From Diadema setosum (Eukaryota > Echinodermata > Echinoidea > Diadematoida > Diadematidae), in the NCBI GenBank assembly GCA_033980235.1, contig CM067079.1, positions 28,891,647 through 28,955,646 on the forward strand: a DNA stretch of 64,000 bases. The letters run 5' to 3'. Below, in pieces: positions 12,501 through 22,430 of this stretch. Each line of letters opens with the position of its first letter. Position 1 is the stretch's first letter. The position numbers were made by a program, and so were the translations under genes. The notes under the pieces are model-generated. The model did not search any database. It saw nothing but the letters and a program-made list of their open reading frames with translations, and was not told the origin of the DNA.

Positions 12501-15500
12501 TTTTTTTTTTTTGCCCCTTTTCTCCATTCCATACGTTTTTCGAGCCAATATTAGTTTAAAGTCGACTGCATTATTTTGCCATAATTTTATGAAGGTATTG
12601 ACATCAGAAGCAATATCACTGAAACACTTAGGGTAATCTTTTTCTTAAAGAAAGGGTGGCACACAATGAATGTGTCCGTGGTATTGTTATCGTAATCATA
12701 TTACATCATCATCAATTCTACATATCAGTCGGTCTTTTATAATAACACCAGACGAACTTACGGCTGCTCTGCGAAAATTCATAACCAGTGAAGATGCTAG
12801 CCAGGACAGCTAATAAGAGGAAGCAGAAGAAGAAAGAGATCAAAATAAGAAAAGAAAGGATTTATTTCTTGGAATGGAGCTTTTCACCTATAATGCAATT
12901 ACACACCATGTTCAAGATGTCTTCAGTAAACATAGCAAAATGATCAAAGTTTCTCTAAAATGGGACCTCGACTGAGAAACGATTCTGAGACTTTCACACG
13001 ATTGCGTAACACATCAAAAAGTGTAGCAGTAACAACCATGTATGTAGCATTGAGGTGATGATGTTGTCATCTCGTTTCATGTGTCACGTTTGTAAATAAA
13101 TCATCACTAACATGATAACCTTTTTTTTTAAAATGAGATGGAAGAAAAATAAGCTGTTTTCTGAGCGTCAAATTATTTGTGTAATATTCTAGGGGTTGTA
13201 AACTCTTACTATCTATTTGTTGCCCTTAGCCCGAGAATTTACTTACACTCATCTCTGGTCTTCAAATATCCTCGAAATCCTGCTATTTCCATCTGGGCAT
13301 GGAATTCTGGGATAGTGCATTACTATATAGACACAGTCTTCAACGAAACCGTGTTTCTTACTAAACTACTGTAAGCACTGAGAATAGATTCATGATGTTA
13401 CTTTGAAATCATTACCCAAAACCCTTAAAAAGACTCCCGCATTCGTCGAAATCTCTTCTTTTCATCATATGATATGATCTTATACAAACACATATATAAT
13501 ACATATAATATATATATATATATAATATGAGTGAATGAGCAACGTGTGTATATCGTAAAGACCGATGAGCTGTGATCCACATGGAAAGATTTTGATTTGA
13601 TTTTGATTTGATTTTGATTTGATTTGATTTGATTGGTTCCTGCATTATTGTTATTGCCCATGCAGATACATATATACATTGGTGGTGCCATACATGTATA
13701 TACATTAACATTAATTGTTAACAAAGTAATTCTTTTCATTACCTTTAGAATATACAGCAATACAGTTTCTTCATTAATTGCCTTTACAATGTACAACAGA
13801 ACATATAAGCGATGCAACGGCTGCAATGAATAACGCAGAAGGGCTACAGCTTAAGCATTGCTTGATTTGCATGCAGCCCTCGTACATAATACACAACATA
13901 TTATAGGAAAATAAGAGGGAGGGGTGACTTGTATAGAGATAGGATAGAAGAAAGGAGAGAGGAGAGGTCTGTCTGCTTTCGCTAATACACACAGTTAAAT
14001 CACCTGGATCACTGAATAGTAAAGTATAGTAAAGTATTTTTTCACCGAGGTACAGGTGAACAGTTCCAGGTCATGGTCGGTTAAATAACATTACACAATA
14101 AATTCAGAACGGCGATAATTTTGCACGAGGGAATTTCATATACAAAACAATTACAACGACATTATAAGATCACTGATATTCAGAGAGCAGCATTGTCTTT
14201 ACAGCTTTCTTAAAAGAATACATAGACTTTAAAATTCGAATTTCAGAAGGAAGAGAGTTCAAAATATCGGGTCCAGTGTGTCTGATAGATTTCAGAGCCA
14301 TCACCGTTTTAGGATTTTGTAAATGAAATTTATCAGATTGCCTATTGGGATGAGAATGTATGTCCTTGTTTAATTGAAATAATGAGAAAAACAGAAGATG
14401 TCAACTGACCGTTATACAAACGAAATATAAAAAGTGAATTTTGCAAGAAATTAATGTCATTTACCTTTAGTGTTTTTAATTCCACGAATAAAGGATCTGA
14501 ATGGTCCTGATAACCTGAATTGGTGCATATACGTATAGCTTTCTTTCTAGAAGCAATATACTGTCAATGTGACTTTTTGCAGTTGCCCAAACAATGTTAC
14601 ATTATGAGATGTTCGATAGTATCAACGAATTATAAAGCAGGAATAAAATATTCTTTGGGACATAATACTTAAGCTTACAGAGTATACCAACGTTACGAGA
14701 CACTCTATCTGAGATGTATTGGACATGAGCATTCCATGTCATATTTTCATTTATATTCCAAGAAATTTGACACTTTCTTTTTGTTCCAATGATATACCAT
14801 CCACTATAAGAGGAAGAAATAAAACTGGAATCAACACTGCGATAGAAACACAGGAACACCATGACTAGGAAAAGATGCCTTGTTTTAATAGGTTTACCAA
14901 TCAATACCCAGTTGGGATTACTCACAGTCTAGTTTCACGTCAGGTGTCATGACATCCTGGTAAGATTTGGTGCCGTAGAAAACCTGCTTGGTGGCGCTCT
15001 CCACGCAAGAGCCACGTGGTACAAAGGTCACCTGATCGGGCATGTAATATCGACCGTCCGACGACATGGCGCGGTTGTTGTACGTCAGCCCAAGCACGCG
15101 CCGTGCAACGCGCAGTCCCGGATCGACACCGCCGCTTGTGACGTCACCCCCATCCGGGTTTCCTTTTTTTAAAAACCAAGAACCCCAAGGACATTTCTCA
15201 CTTCATGAATTTCTGTTTATTCGTTAATCTGCTTTTAAAAGGCATTCCGATAGCTTTAAGACGATAACATGTGGAGATCACGAGGACGCTTTAAACATTG
15301 AACATAGAGGACTATTTCCTAGAATTGATTGATAATACCTCAAAATCTCACAACCCTCATGGCAGGATTTTAAGTGACAGTATCTGTACTTGGTTTTGTT
15401 TTGTTTTTCTTTTTTCAGTTCAAACACCCATTTCTTTTTCTTCGCGTCTTATGCACAAAAATATACAATTCTGCGATCGCCCTACTTGACACCTAAATAA

Positions 15501-16402
15501 GTTCAGTAACTTTTTAAAAACTAATCACTGCGACTCCTGATATGCTTTGTCAATCACTAAAGTAGCAATATGACTAACAAAAGACGTTGGAATGTACTTT
15601 TCCCTTGAGCTAGAATAGTTTGCATATTTCTTTTAAAATTTGTGTCAATCATTTCAAATACTTGAGGGTATCATAAAACAACACAAGTCAACATGCCTAT
15701 TAATTACACTCCCTGTAAGATGACATTTCAGTACTCTCCGTATATTGTCCAATTCTAATGACACTCGTACCATTCTGTTTGTTTGATTTAAACCTATTAT
15801 GTTCTATCTATATATTATGGAATACATTTTCACTGTAAGAATTTCATAGATCAAGGACAGAGCTTGCAATACCTTTTCATATCATTCTTGTAATGAATAT
15901 GTACATATGTAAATTAATGTATGCGGTTGATTGTCACCATCTCATTCTCCGGTGCAGCTTGTAACAGTCTCCTGTCTACTGTGTCTACAATAGTTTATAT
16001 ATAATATGACAGAATATGAAGTCTTCTCTCGTTTTCTAACGATTTATGATTGCACATTTTAAGTGTAAAAGACTGAAAATTTCAAACTTCGACTATTCTC
16101 CAAGATATTTGACTTATGAAGCATTTGTTCATTTCTTATATTTTATTTTTTTTTCTATTTCTATGCTATTTGTTTCTTTACTTCGAATAGAAACTCTGCA
16201 CATATTCTTGATATTATTATGGAATGATGATAGATTATTCAAATCTGTTTAATGTGCATGTCATACCTGAAAGGATATTATATCCGACTCCGAGAAAGTT
16301 GAGTCCATTAGGGGTGACAAAGGGCACATCTTCCACAAGTGTTGAAGCCGACGCAGTGAAGGCCCATGCAAAAAAGATGATCCCTATTGTTCTCGTAGCC
16401 AT
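4078..16402 (-). CDS. apextrin-type protein, MACPF + ApeC domains, 10 exons, 576 aa
   Basis: Seen: ten minus-strand coding exons at 16267-16402, 14926-15162, 12762-12809, 11715-11932, 10730-10819, 9760-9945, 8546-8699, 6799-6897, 5283-5480 and 4078-4442. All nine introns are GT-AG, the phases match at every join, and the sum is 1,731 nt (576 codons plus TAG). Residues 1 to about 22 form a signal peptide. A perforin-like MACPF region spans roughly 30-305 (GVGYNIL, VLGLTYNN, DGRYYMPD, VFFEDR, FLDNWGS). An ApeC domain spans roughly 362-576 (WPYGTYSLP, RYQDTENY, DTLIYFCCREDG, IHYCYYY). Known: ApeC was defined in apextrins, and amphioxus apextrin-like proteins bind bacterial peptidoglycan; MACPF proteins oligomerise on membranes. 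Inferred: a secreted or vesicular immune effector, possibly pore-forming. There is no transmembrane segment after the signal peptide, unlike macrophage-expressed gene 1 proteins, which share the N-terminal pattern. The domain call is strong. Expression and exact function are not shown by sequence. Confidence 0.9.
5092..5190. repeat. compound microsatellite (ACACAG, CAGA, CA)
   Basis: Tandem ACACAG, then CAGA, then CA with a CGCG interruption, inside the apextrin intron between exons 9 and 10. On the gene's strand it is a TG/TCTG tract about 90 bases after the exon 9 donor. Confidence 0.95.
5283..5480 (-). CDS. apextrin exon 9: central ApeC
   Basis: It encodes SRYQDTENY..., NNYWSDPCHLQGPYY, VEQNFCSK, WGWPAGEYCVFKKG and ECPDG. 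The QDTE, HLxG, FCxK, WPxGxYC and CPxGF steps are ApeC hallmarks. The exon carries four of the nine cysteines of the domain. Phase 1 at both ends; acceptor CAATCCCTTAG|GC, donor GACG|GTGAGT. Confidence 0.9.
5545..5815. mobile_element. fold-back MITE, GTTCGTTATTCC family
   Basis: The left end GTTCGTTATTCCAAGGGTTC and the following GTTAATCCGAAAAATGA are mirrored at the right end by GAACCTCCGGAATAACGAAT. Related copies are at 20050-20260 and, decayed, at 36530-36960; similar short motifs occur inside the DNA transposon at 42.6-45.5 kb. It lies in the intron between apextrin exons 8 and 9. Confidence 0.65.
6503..6543. repeat. GT microsatellite
   Basis: A nearly pure TG dinucleotide run with one short interruption, in the apextrin intron between exons 8 and 9. 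Confidence 0.95.
6735..6791. repeat. GGT, GT and G-run next to a splice donor
   Basis: GGT trinucleotides, then GT dinucleotides, then a run of G. On the gene's strand this is a C-run, CA repeats and CCA repeats beginning about 7 bases after the exon 8 donor. CA repeats in this position are known binding sites for hnRNP L in other animals. Confidence 0.95.
6799..6897 (-). CDS. apextrin exon 8: start of ApeC
   Basis: It opens the ApeC domain with WPYGTYSLPMPQVGCP, the family's conserved WP-x-G-x-Y-x-L-P...GCP start. The acceptor that keeps phase is TTATCCCAG|AT; a second AG 7 bp further on would shift the frame. The donor ACAG|GTCAGC is followed within 10 bases by a C-run and then CA and CCA repeats. 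Confidence 0.87.
7046..8129. mobile_element. fold-back element with AACGTTCT-rich interior
   Basis: Ends CCCAGCAAACACATAACATT and, inverted, CCCAGCTAACATTTGGACGT. The arms and the right half are dense in imperfect AACGTTCTAGAACG-type motifs (7817-8110). A TTAGGA-rich patch (about 7650-7735) lies in the middle. No transposase frame. It is in the intron between apextrin exons 7 and 8. Confidence 0.65.
8546..8699 (-). CDS. apextrin exon 7: MACPF-ApeC linker
   Basis: It encodes FFSEDYWQLFDDYVADGLCEA... to SKHAQLSSG, a helical-looking linker after the MACPF region. The phase-0 frame uses the acceptor TTTCACAG|TTC. A nearby CAG 9 bp downstream is also in phase, so a 3-residue alternative (without FFS) is possible. 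The donor is AGCG|GTATCT, leaving phase 1. Confidence 0.82.
8952..9341. mobile_element. fold-back MITE, copy B (best preserved)
   Basis: Left arm AAAGGGACTGTACAGTACTG and TTTTGAAATGGCTGAGATAT. The right arm is the inverse, including GATATCTCGGCCATTTCAAA and ending in CTCACCTCGACCAGAACTGC. Related to 3465-3790 and 39609-39935. It lies in the intron between apextrin exons 6 and 7. Confidence 0.7.
9342..9757. other. intronic, T-rich, nothing recognised
   Basis: A T-rich stretch with TTTATTTATT repeats (9350-9390) that could be the inverted tail of a degraded retroposon. It is followed by unremarkable AT-rich sequence up to the exon 6 donor. Confidence 0.4.
9760..9945 (-). CDS. apextrin exon 6: end of MACPF
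   Basis: Sixty-two whole codons run from NDKSLKPGGKFQDYADSV to SFAEPIAVRIKSLHE. The GGDSFAEPIAVRIKSLHE part resembles the 'GG.....W' loop and the following strand that close MACPF domains. Both ends are phase 0. The acceptor is CATTCTTTTCAG|AA; the donor GAG|GTTTGA is a weaker 5' splice site. Confidence 0.85.
9948..10727. other. apextrin intron 5, nothing recognised
   Basis: AT-rich with short A-runs and an AAAC-rich patch near 10530. No repeat ends, coding frame or RNA gene seen. Confidence 0.4.
10730..10819 (-). CDS. apextrin exon 5
   Basis: Thirty whole codons, AVVVEVDVGVKTVDRYRATV through FLRET, continue directly from WGS of exon 4 in phase 0. The joined WGS-AVVVEVDVGV takes the place of the family's WGTHY...GG strand. 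The acceptor is TTTCTGTCCAG|GC and the donor is GACC|GTAAGT. Confidence 0.85.
10822..11712. other. apextrin intron 4 with GT tract and decoy exon
   Basis: It holds a GT-rich tract at 11041-11081 and a 50-bp exon-like segment at 11099-11148, bounded by AG and GT, that would break the frame. The rest is AT-rich with no recognised element. Confidence 0.5.
11715..11932 (-). CDS. apextrin exon 4: MACPF core with degenerate signature
   Basis: It encodes residues about 141-213, running from YQVIKDATENSRHVFFEDR through CNLGKARY to YIDFLDNWGS. The last residues are the start of the MACPF signature, usually (W/Y)-G-(T/S)-H-(Y/F). The acceptor is TTATCCTCAG|AA and the donor is AAGC|GTAAGT. It enters in phase 1 and leaves in phase 0. 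Confidence 0.88.
11935..12759. other. apextrin intron 3, nothing recognised
   Basis: AT-rich with a GATGAT-type patch (12010-12065) and a T-run near 12501. No repeat ends or coding frame seen. Confidence 0.4.
12762..12809 (-). CDS. apextrin exon 3 (48 bp)
   Basis: This short exon encodes SVLASIFTGYEFSQSS within the MACPF core. The acceptor is CTTATTAG|CT and the donor is AGCC|GTAAGT. Phase 1 at both ends makes it fit exons 2 and 4 without a frame break. It is too short to stand out alone; support comes from the matching phases and from the family pattern, in which an F-x-G-Y-x-x-x-x-Q-x-S stretch follows the first strands. Confidence 0.8.
13574..13835 (-). mobile_element. LINE 3' fragment, inverted TCAAA tail
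   Basis: TTTGATTTGATTTTGATTTG at 13592-13635 is the inverse of the tail seen at 3990-4017 and 25829-25857. The 200 bp upstream of the tail on the minus strand are AT-rich 3' UTR-like sequence with no reading frame. It lies in the intron between apextrin exons 2 and 3. Its inner boundary is uncertain. Confidence 0.5.
14010..14850 (-). pseudogene. decayed LINE 3' end (reverse transcriptase C-terminus)
   Basis: Minus-strand translation gives IVDGISLEQKESVKFLGI, then after a frameshift ININENMTWNAHV and SRNVGILCKLKYYVP, and near 14290-14180 NSLPSEIR and SFKKAVKT. These match, block by block, the end of the LINE at 22.5-25.2 kb (YIDGISLER, FLGVYINENLKW, SRNVGLLTKLQYFLP, NSLPIEIK, SFKKAVKL). It is 5'-truncated, frameshifted, on the same strand as apextrin, and lies in intron 2, less than 80 bp from the exon 2 donor. 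Confidence 0.85.
14926..15162 (-). CDS. apextrin exon 2: N-terminal MACPF
   Basis: This exon encodes residues about 46-124, including GGVDPGLRVARRVLGLTY and DGRYYMPDQVTFVP. These align with the start of MACPF proteins of the MPEG1/apextrin type. The acceptor is AAAAAAAG|GA with a weak pyrimidine tract; the donor is GACT|GTGAGT, a consensus match. It enters and leaves in phase 1. It is clearly more GC-rich than the introns around it. Confidence 0.88.
16267..16402 (-). CDS. apextrin exon 1: start codon and signal peptide
   Basis: The ATG at 16402-16400 sits in ACCATGG, a strong initiation context. It is followed at once by a hydrophobic stretch (IGIIFFAWAFTASAS), typical of a cleaved signal peptide. 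The exon continues into PNGLNFLGVGYNILS, the pattern that opens many invertebrate MACPF proteins. The donor is CAG|GTATGA, leaving phase 1. An in-frame ATG at 16483 would add 27 residues in front and bury the signal peptide, so the downstream start is preferred. 5' UTR introns and the transcription start could not be seen. Confidence 0.88.
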
Positions 16403-17784
16403 GGTAACGCCGAATTCTATGCAAAGAGATTCAAGTTTTCTGTCTAAATATTTCGCGTTTTTTTCTGTGAATGACATCGTCATGTAACATGCCCTGACAA
16501 CAGCTGCTTCAAGTCGTGCTATTATTGGCTCAAATTTCGAATAGCCTGTCTCTCTATGTAATCATCTTGACTATGGTAAACGATAAAACCGATTATAACT
16601 GTCTTCGCCATGATACTATTTTCCGTAGTATGTATACATACTGTACTTACAAGGACAAGAGGATCTGTAGAAAATAATCGGGTTTGCATTAGCAACAGCT
16701 TTTAATTCACACGGTTAATTAAGTTCCGCTTAATGAATTTGCCTAACACTAGCACGAACAAAGATGATTCATAGCCAATTAGCTCATTAGTCCTAGAAAC
16801 CAGGTTTCTGATGTTGAGTGTTGTTTATTTGTTACATTTTTTCTTTATTCGTGGTTACATAAAAATCATAACAAAGATTTTTTTTTTTCTCATTTGTGAC
16901 CATTGTTGCTGTTGAAATACAGTTGTTTGTTTCTATCGCAGAAATTTAGCAAGGCCTCTTAATGACTACATTTATTACCTGATTTTTAACTCGGAAAAAC
17001 ATTTAAAAAGATTAAGGTTCCTGATTCTTTCTGAAATTGTTTTCTTTTCTTTTCTTTTTTCTTTCTTTTTTTTGGGGGGGGGGCAAATTTCCTTTTCAAT
17101 TTGTTCGTATATATTGCTTTTAACCTCTTCCGAGTAAGTTTTTTTTCCAGTATAAAGTATGCGCAGCTATCATGCAGATTATAACAAGATGACAATTTCA
17201 CAGCAAAATTTTCCCATTATTGATAGGACTTATTGGGCAAAGATAATTTTTCAAGGGAAAGATGCCTTTGTGCATTAAGAAATGATGACGAGGCGATATC
17301 GTCTGTTTCGTTCTCATGCAATTCGACCAATATCCAGATAAGCAGGATTTTGATTCAAGTTATTATTGTCTGTATATTGTGATTTCTTTTTTTCCCCTCG
17401 TAATATGATTTTGAGTGTTCTTGCGTCAACTTATGAAAAACGTAGATTTTCCCACATTTATTGTGATATATGAATATCAAGTTCCATTCCAGGCACCATT
17501 GTATTTGATGGCCATCCTCCCCCCCCCACCCCCCCCCCCGGAAAAAAAAAAAACAACAACCATGAAATCAGCAAGTGGCTCGTCTCTAACCCAAACTGTG
17601 ATCAGCAGTATTACGAACAAGTTTAGGTGCTGAATTATACTTGAGGAAAAAAAAAGACGAAACCGACCCTTCTACTTGGATTCAGTTTACGATATATATG
17701 TCTTTGCTGGAGAAAACTCCTCCCGAAGTGCAAAATGCTAGATGATAAGTGACGAAAACTGCACAGTAAAACATTTCGTGAATT
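16403..17784. other. upstream of apextrin, no gene recognised
   Basis: This must hold the apextrin promoter and 5' UTR, but no clear TATA box or initiator was identified. An in-frame upstream ATG is at 16483. Poly-T, poly-G (17072-17084) and poly-C (17519-17540) runs occur. No host gene or mobile element was recognised. Confidence 0.4.
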
Positions 17785-17799
17785 TCAAACAACAATAGC

Positions 17800-17843
<44 letters not shown>

Positions 17844-17953
17844 AACACACACACACACACATACACAAAAGCAAGCAAGCAAGCAAAAACAAACAAACAA
17901 ACAAACAAACAAACACCCAGAATTTTGAAGATTAACGTGTGTGTGTGTGTGTG
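17785..17953. repeat. microsatellite cluster CAA, CA, GCAA, CAAA, GT
   Basis: A CAA run (17787-17841), CA run (17845-17862), GCAA and CAAA runs (17871-17913) and a GT run (17938-17952) lie end to end. Confidence 0.95.
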
Positions 17954-18783
17954 AACGGTGAAATTAGTATTTATCGCATGGTAATAATTTGTAAACCAGA
18001 TTTTGTTATGATATCAAGCACCTTTGCGCAACTATTTCGTTTGTAAGTATTTAAATTAAAAAGTTTTTTTAAAAATCCAATTCGTAAACCATCTTTCTTT
18101 GAGAACCTAACGCTCAAAAGAGTTGATGGTCACCATTCCTTCTGGAACAAAATGTCAAAAACGAGGAAATTCATTGAATATAAAACACCAGCCAATGGTA
18201 AACTAGGGCACTGCATCATCAATTGATTTGAGTTGAAAAATAATGATTGCGACATTCATCACCGACTAGAAATAAAAATGCTAATCAAAAAAAAAAAATC
18301 GTGATTTTTTCATTTTTATTTTGGTGGTTCATAATGCTCTCTTGGTGACGTTTACTTCAGGTATAAAAATCTGTGTCAATTTGCGTATTACTAATTATGC
18401 ATAAAGACAAATGTGGGAAAACAGGAGCTATAATAATCATTATTGTCTGCAATTACGAGGAAAGGTGCTAACATGAGCGACATTCAAGCAACGTATTTTA
18501 TTCCATTCTATTATACTTTTGCATTTAACCATAATAACACAGTATTACAAAGAATTAGTAATCCCTACAAGTGTAATTGTACATTGGAATGAAATGAGTA
18601 TATAGTACAAAATAATGATATGCATAAGAGAAAAGATTTCAACTGAGACATAGAATTAGAGAGCTAGGTAGCTACTACACGCAGACTGTTATGACCCCGA
18701 TATTTTTTAACGTGTTAGTTAATAAATATATTAAATAGATCTATATTATACTAGTAAATGCAATAGATTAATAGGGTTTAAAT

Positions 18784-18819
<36 letters not shown>

Positions 18820-20049
18820 GGAGTGCTTATCTGTGCATTATCCATGTTATATAATATAGTATGTTTATTAATATCGGGCTTTTTATGAAATTATTTGTTT
18901 ATGTATAATGAAATGCTACATTTCTGATGGGGAAACGTGAAACATTTCAAAGTATAATTCCTGTACATTAGCGTATTCATATACTTATGAATAAGTGGAA
19001 ATCATGCGAACAAAGCTTTACTTGTTTATGCATATCTTTATCATTGAATGGACAGCGATGGGCTTGATAATTAATTTATCTGGTGTCAATAACGAATTCA
19101 CACAATACATTTTGACAAAAAAGACGGCACATTCACAGTACCAACGGATCGTGCTCCCCCACACTGTTTACTTTAGTATATCATAAGTCCGCGACTTCAA
19201 ACGGAACCAGTATTCTTATAGATCCTGTAATTTTAACTATAATATACTAATAACAATAATAGTCAGTTCTTAGAAAGCATAATACCATAAGATGCGTGTA
19301 CAAAATTAATGAAAACAAATCAATCACATATTTCTCTATTCAAACATGAAATCAACAATTATCAAAAAGGTGAGTTTTTAACACGGATTTGAATTTATCA
19401 AAATCTGTAATGGATCTAATACTGAGAATATTATAACATCATATATTATATCATAGTATTATTTATTATGTCATGATATTATACATAATAAATAATCATA
19501 TCAAAAACGACAAGGATGCAAGAACATAGTCACAGTAGGTTGGTCCTAATTAGACTGACAAAAGTTGATGAATAGCAATAATACATTACCTATTGGCTGG
19601 GATGTGATTTAACAACACTCACGTAAGTTTTCTCTGCCCGGGGGTAAGCGTGTCTATATGTAATATTGCTAATTTCTCAATTAAGCCTTTGTGTTAAATA
19701 GTTGCAGCGCGTGTAACCATTATCTACGAGTTCATTTCTACCGATCATTGGCTGTCCACGGACGTATTAAAGTATGGTGTCCTCGGATTATTTGCGATAA
19801 AAGGATATACCTCTCTAAGCAGCTACCCTATAATGGATTAAAATGATAGTTGTAATTCCTTGGCTAGCCACTGGAAAGGCAATTACATTTATTTTCAGCT
19901 CTCTGTCTTCTTCCACCCCTACACCCATCCCCCCCCCCCTCTCTCTCTCTTTTGTATCTCATAGTCTGACCTCTAGAACATCTGCCTGTACAACATTGTA
20001 ATTTCCCCCTTCAACCCTCTAATTTCGAAACTGGTCCTGTAAATGCAAT
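17954..20049. other. AT-rich intergenic, GA repeat
   Basis: It contains a GA run at 18788-18816, a TATTATG-type palindromic AT patch near 19436-19500 and a C/CT run near 19929-19950. No coding frame or transposon end was recognised. Confidence 0.45.
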
Positions 20050-20260
20050 GGACGAAGGTTTCGTTATTCCGAAGGTTCGTTAATCTGAAAATGAAACAAG
20101 GATTGTTTTTTCCGAAAGTTCGTTATTATAAACGCATTTTTGTTTTTCAATTTTCTGACTGAGAAACCTTATTTCATTTTCGGAAGAACGAACCTTCGGA
20201 ATGTCGAACCTTATTTCATTTTCGGATTAACGAATCTGCAGGATAACGAACATCACAGTT
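20050..20260. mobile_element. fold-back MITE, GTTCGTTATTCC family, second copy
   Basis: Left arm TTTCGTTATTCCGAAGGTTC then GTTAATCTGAAAATGAAA. The right arm is the inverse, TTTCATTTTCGGATTAACGA, with GATAACGAACATC at the end. It contains internal repeats of the same arm motif (ACCTTCGGAATGTCGAACC). Same family as 5545-5815. Confidence 0.7.
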
Positions 20261-20579
20261 CAGTCGAGAATCAATGAAATGAAATAAAATGAAATGAAAA
20301 AAAAATCTCCCAGGTGCAAATGTGCGTATGACGTCACATTCCTTCAGCTGCTTCTGGGCTTCTAGTATGGGTGTAGATTCGAGTAGACGCGCAGGATGTC
20401 AACGTTGTTATTACGCTTACTTATGAAATCTACACACGACACGTTTTAAGTGTGAAATAAATAAAAAAAAAACAATAAAAATTGTGTCAAGTATACATTG
20501 TACATTTATTCACATGAAGGAAAAGAAGTGTAAAGGTCCCGTCCTGCCAGTTAAGACGTGCATATCCTTTACTTTCCTA

Positions 20580-20740
20580 CCTACTTACCGACACACACAC
20601 ACACACACACACATACACACATACATACATCTAGCCATATAATTATAGGCATACACCCAGACAATAAACAAAAACATTTACACACCCGCACACCCGCACA
20701 CACACATACTCAAACAAAAATCCACGTCAAAATTGGGCCA
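20580..20740. repeat. CA-rich microsatellite patch
   Basis: CA runs with ACAT and CACCCG variants at 20590-20640 and 20677-20708. Confidence 0.9.
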
Positions 20741-20752
20741 TCCCACAAGGTA

Positions 20753-21716
20753 TAGACAGCTACGAGTCGTACAACCCACGAGTCATACAACCCACGAAGT
20801 AGACACTTATGGTAAAACAGGCTCTCGAGCTATAACCTTGCGTATTGTCTAGCTCGTGGACCGTCTAGCTCGTGGGCTTATTTTACTTGATGCCTAGTTT
20901 GTGAACTCATAAAGGGGAAATCCAGTCCAAAAATAAATTAGCCTGATAAAAAAAAGTGAAATCTTACCAATTCAATGGTAGAGTGAGCAAAGAAAATGGC
21001 ATTTTCTTTGCTCACTTTTCCACTAATAATTTATATTCTTTCTGGTCAGTTTATTCTGTCTTTATTTGTTACAATTCAATGGTAAAATAATTTGATTGAA
21101 ATTGAATGAAAAATAAGGAAGCTATGGAATTTTGAAGTTTCACTTATTTTTACAAAACATTGGATATGAATATATAAATGAGTGAGGTGACTATGTCAAC
21201 ATTTTCCCATTGATCGTGTACCAAAAATGACGAAAATTCAATGTTTCTGTAATTGAAGTCTAAAGTATGATGTTATTCCTGGTTAAATAACTTCAGAATA
21301 GTGATCAGTTACATATATCAGGATTTGAGCCCCGGGCACTATTGCGTTTGAATGAAAAACTAGAAATTCCAAAATTGTATGTACAAACTACATGGCAAGT
21401 TCTGAGGGTATATGGCATGCTCACTTTGCCATTTGCATATTCATAATTGACCGTTCAAGAACTGTATCCAGAAAAATTAGCCAAACTTCAAAATATCATA
21501 TAACTTCCTTAGTTTTTCCCTGATTTCGATCAACATTTTACCGTTGAACTCGTAATATTTTACTCTTTTTTATCAGACTACCTTACATTTGGACTGGATT
21601 TCCCCTTTAAGGGTTGTGCACTCAATGTCGTAGCTCGCGGCTTGTTATGACTCATGAGCTGTTAACTCGTGGACTGTATACGTCATGGGCTGTACGACTC
21701 ATGAATGTCTACCTCA
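20753..21716. mobile_element. fold-back element made of CTCGTGG/CCACGAG motifs, split by an insertion
   Basis: The left half (20753-20909) repeats ACGAGTCGTACAACCCACGA-like units; the right half (21610-21716) carries the inverse (GTACGACTCATGAATGTC, CTCGTGGACTGT). Together they form one inverted-repeat element, interrupted by the insertion at 20912-21607. Confidence 0.55.
20912..21607. mobile_element. MITE with TA target duplication, nested
   Basis: Ends AAGGGGAAATCCAGTCC and the inverse GGACTGGATTTCCCCTT, flanked by TA on both sides (20910-20911 and 21608-21609). A shorter perfect hairpin (GAGCAAAGAAAATG against CATTTTCTTTGCTC) lies at 20986-21021. TA duplication fits the Tc1/mariner/pogo superfamily. 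No transposase. Confidence 0.75.
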
Positions 21717-21956
21717 TAACGTGCACCCGTTCAAAACAGACTACTTTATATCCACCCAATGCACACTCCGCTCCTAATCACACCTTTATCAATGCTTGTC
21801 CCAATTCAAATGCAATCAAACAGCAGTCCATAGCATTTCTTTTACTCTGCGACATAGTATAGGCGTACTTGTATAATATTGTTGGTTGAAGAGCCATCAC
21901 GTTGACTCGGCACTTGTGTGTAAAACAGTCCATAGCTAATCTTTGGACCTTTGACC

Positions 21957-22091
21957 AGGGGGGCATTTCAAGAATCATTTTGTCCGACAAAGTTGTCGGA
22001 CAAACTTGCTCTCAGCTAATCAGATGCTTGTAACAGTTTGTTAGAAAAATATCCAACCAAAACGCTTCATGAAATGCCCCCCCCCCCCCCA
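21957..22091. mobile_element. short MITE with GGGGGGCATTTCA ends
   Basis: AGGGGGGCATTTCAAGAA at the left is mirrored by TTCATGAAATGCCCCCC at the right. The interior has TTGTCCGACAAAGTTGTCGG, itself a palindrome. Confidence 0.65.
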
Positions 22092-22224
22092 GATATACAA
22101 TCTCGACTGCGCAGTTGACCCTGCCATGTAGAATCCTGTACGCGGTATCTGTCGTCCAGAAAAGACACGTACGATAAAAAATAGTTGTAGTCACAGTTCT
22201 GTCAATAGTCATTAGCGAGTCTTC

Positions 22225-22430
22225 GGAAAATTTTAAAGGAAACCAATACCCACGGAGAAATGTGGATTGAGTGAAAGCAGCAACATTAGTAGAGCAGATC
22301 AGTGAAAGTTTGAGGAAAATCGGACAATCGATGCAAAAGTAATGAATATTTTTAAAGTTTTGGTGTTGTAATGACTGGATAAGGAGACTACATTCAAATT
22401 TGTGAATAGGCAACCATATTCCAAATGACT
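22225..22430. repeat. single arm of the GAAAATCGG fold-back family
   Basis: GAGGAAAATCGGACAATCGA then TGCAAAAGTAATGAAT, with ATGACTGGATAAGGAGAC, parallels the left arm at 2950-3040. The partner arm is absent, so it is truncated, possibly by the adjacent LINE. Confidence 0.5.

Noticed and set aside
13412..13826. Two overlapping minus-strand open frames
   Set aside because: Composed of the inverted TCAAA tail and TA-rich repeats; no domain.
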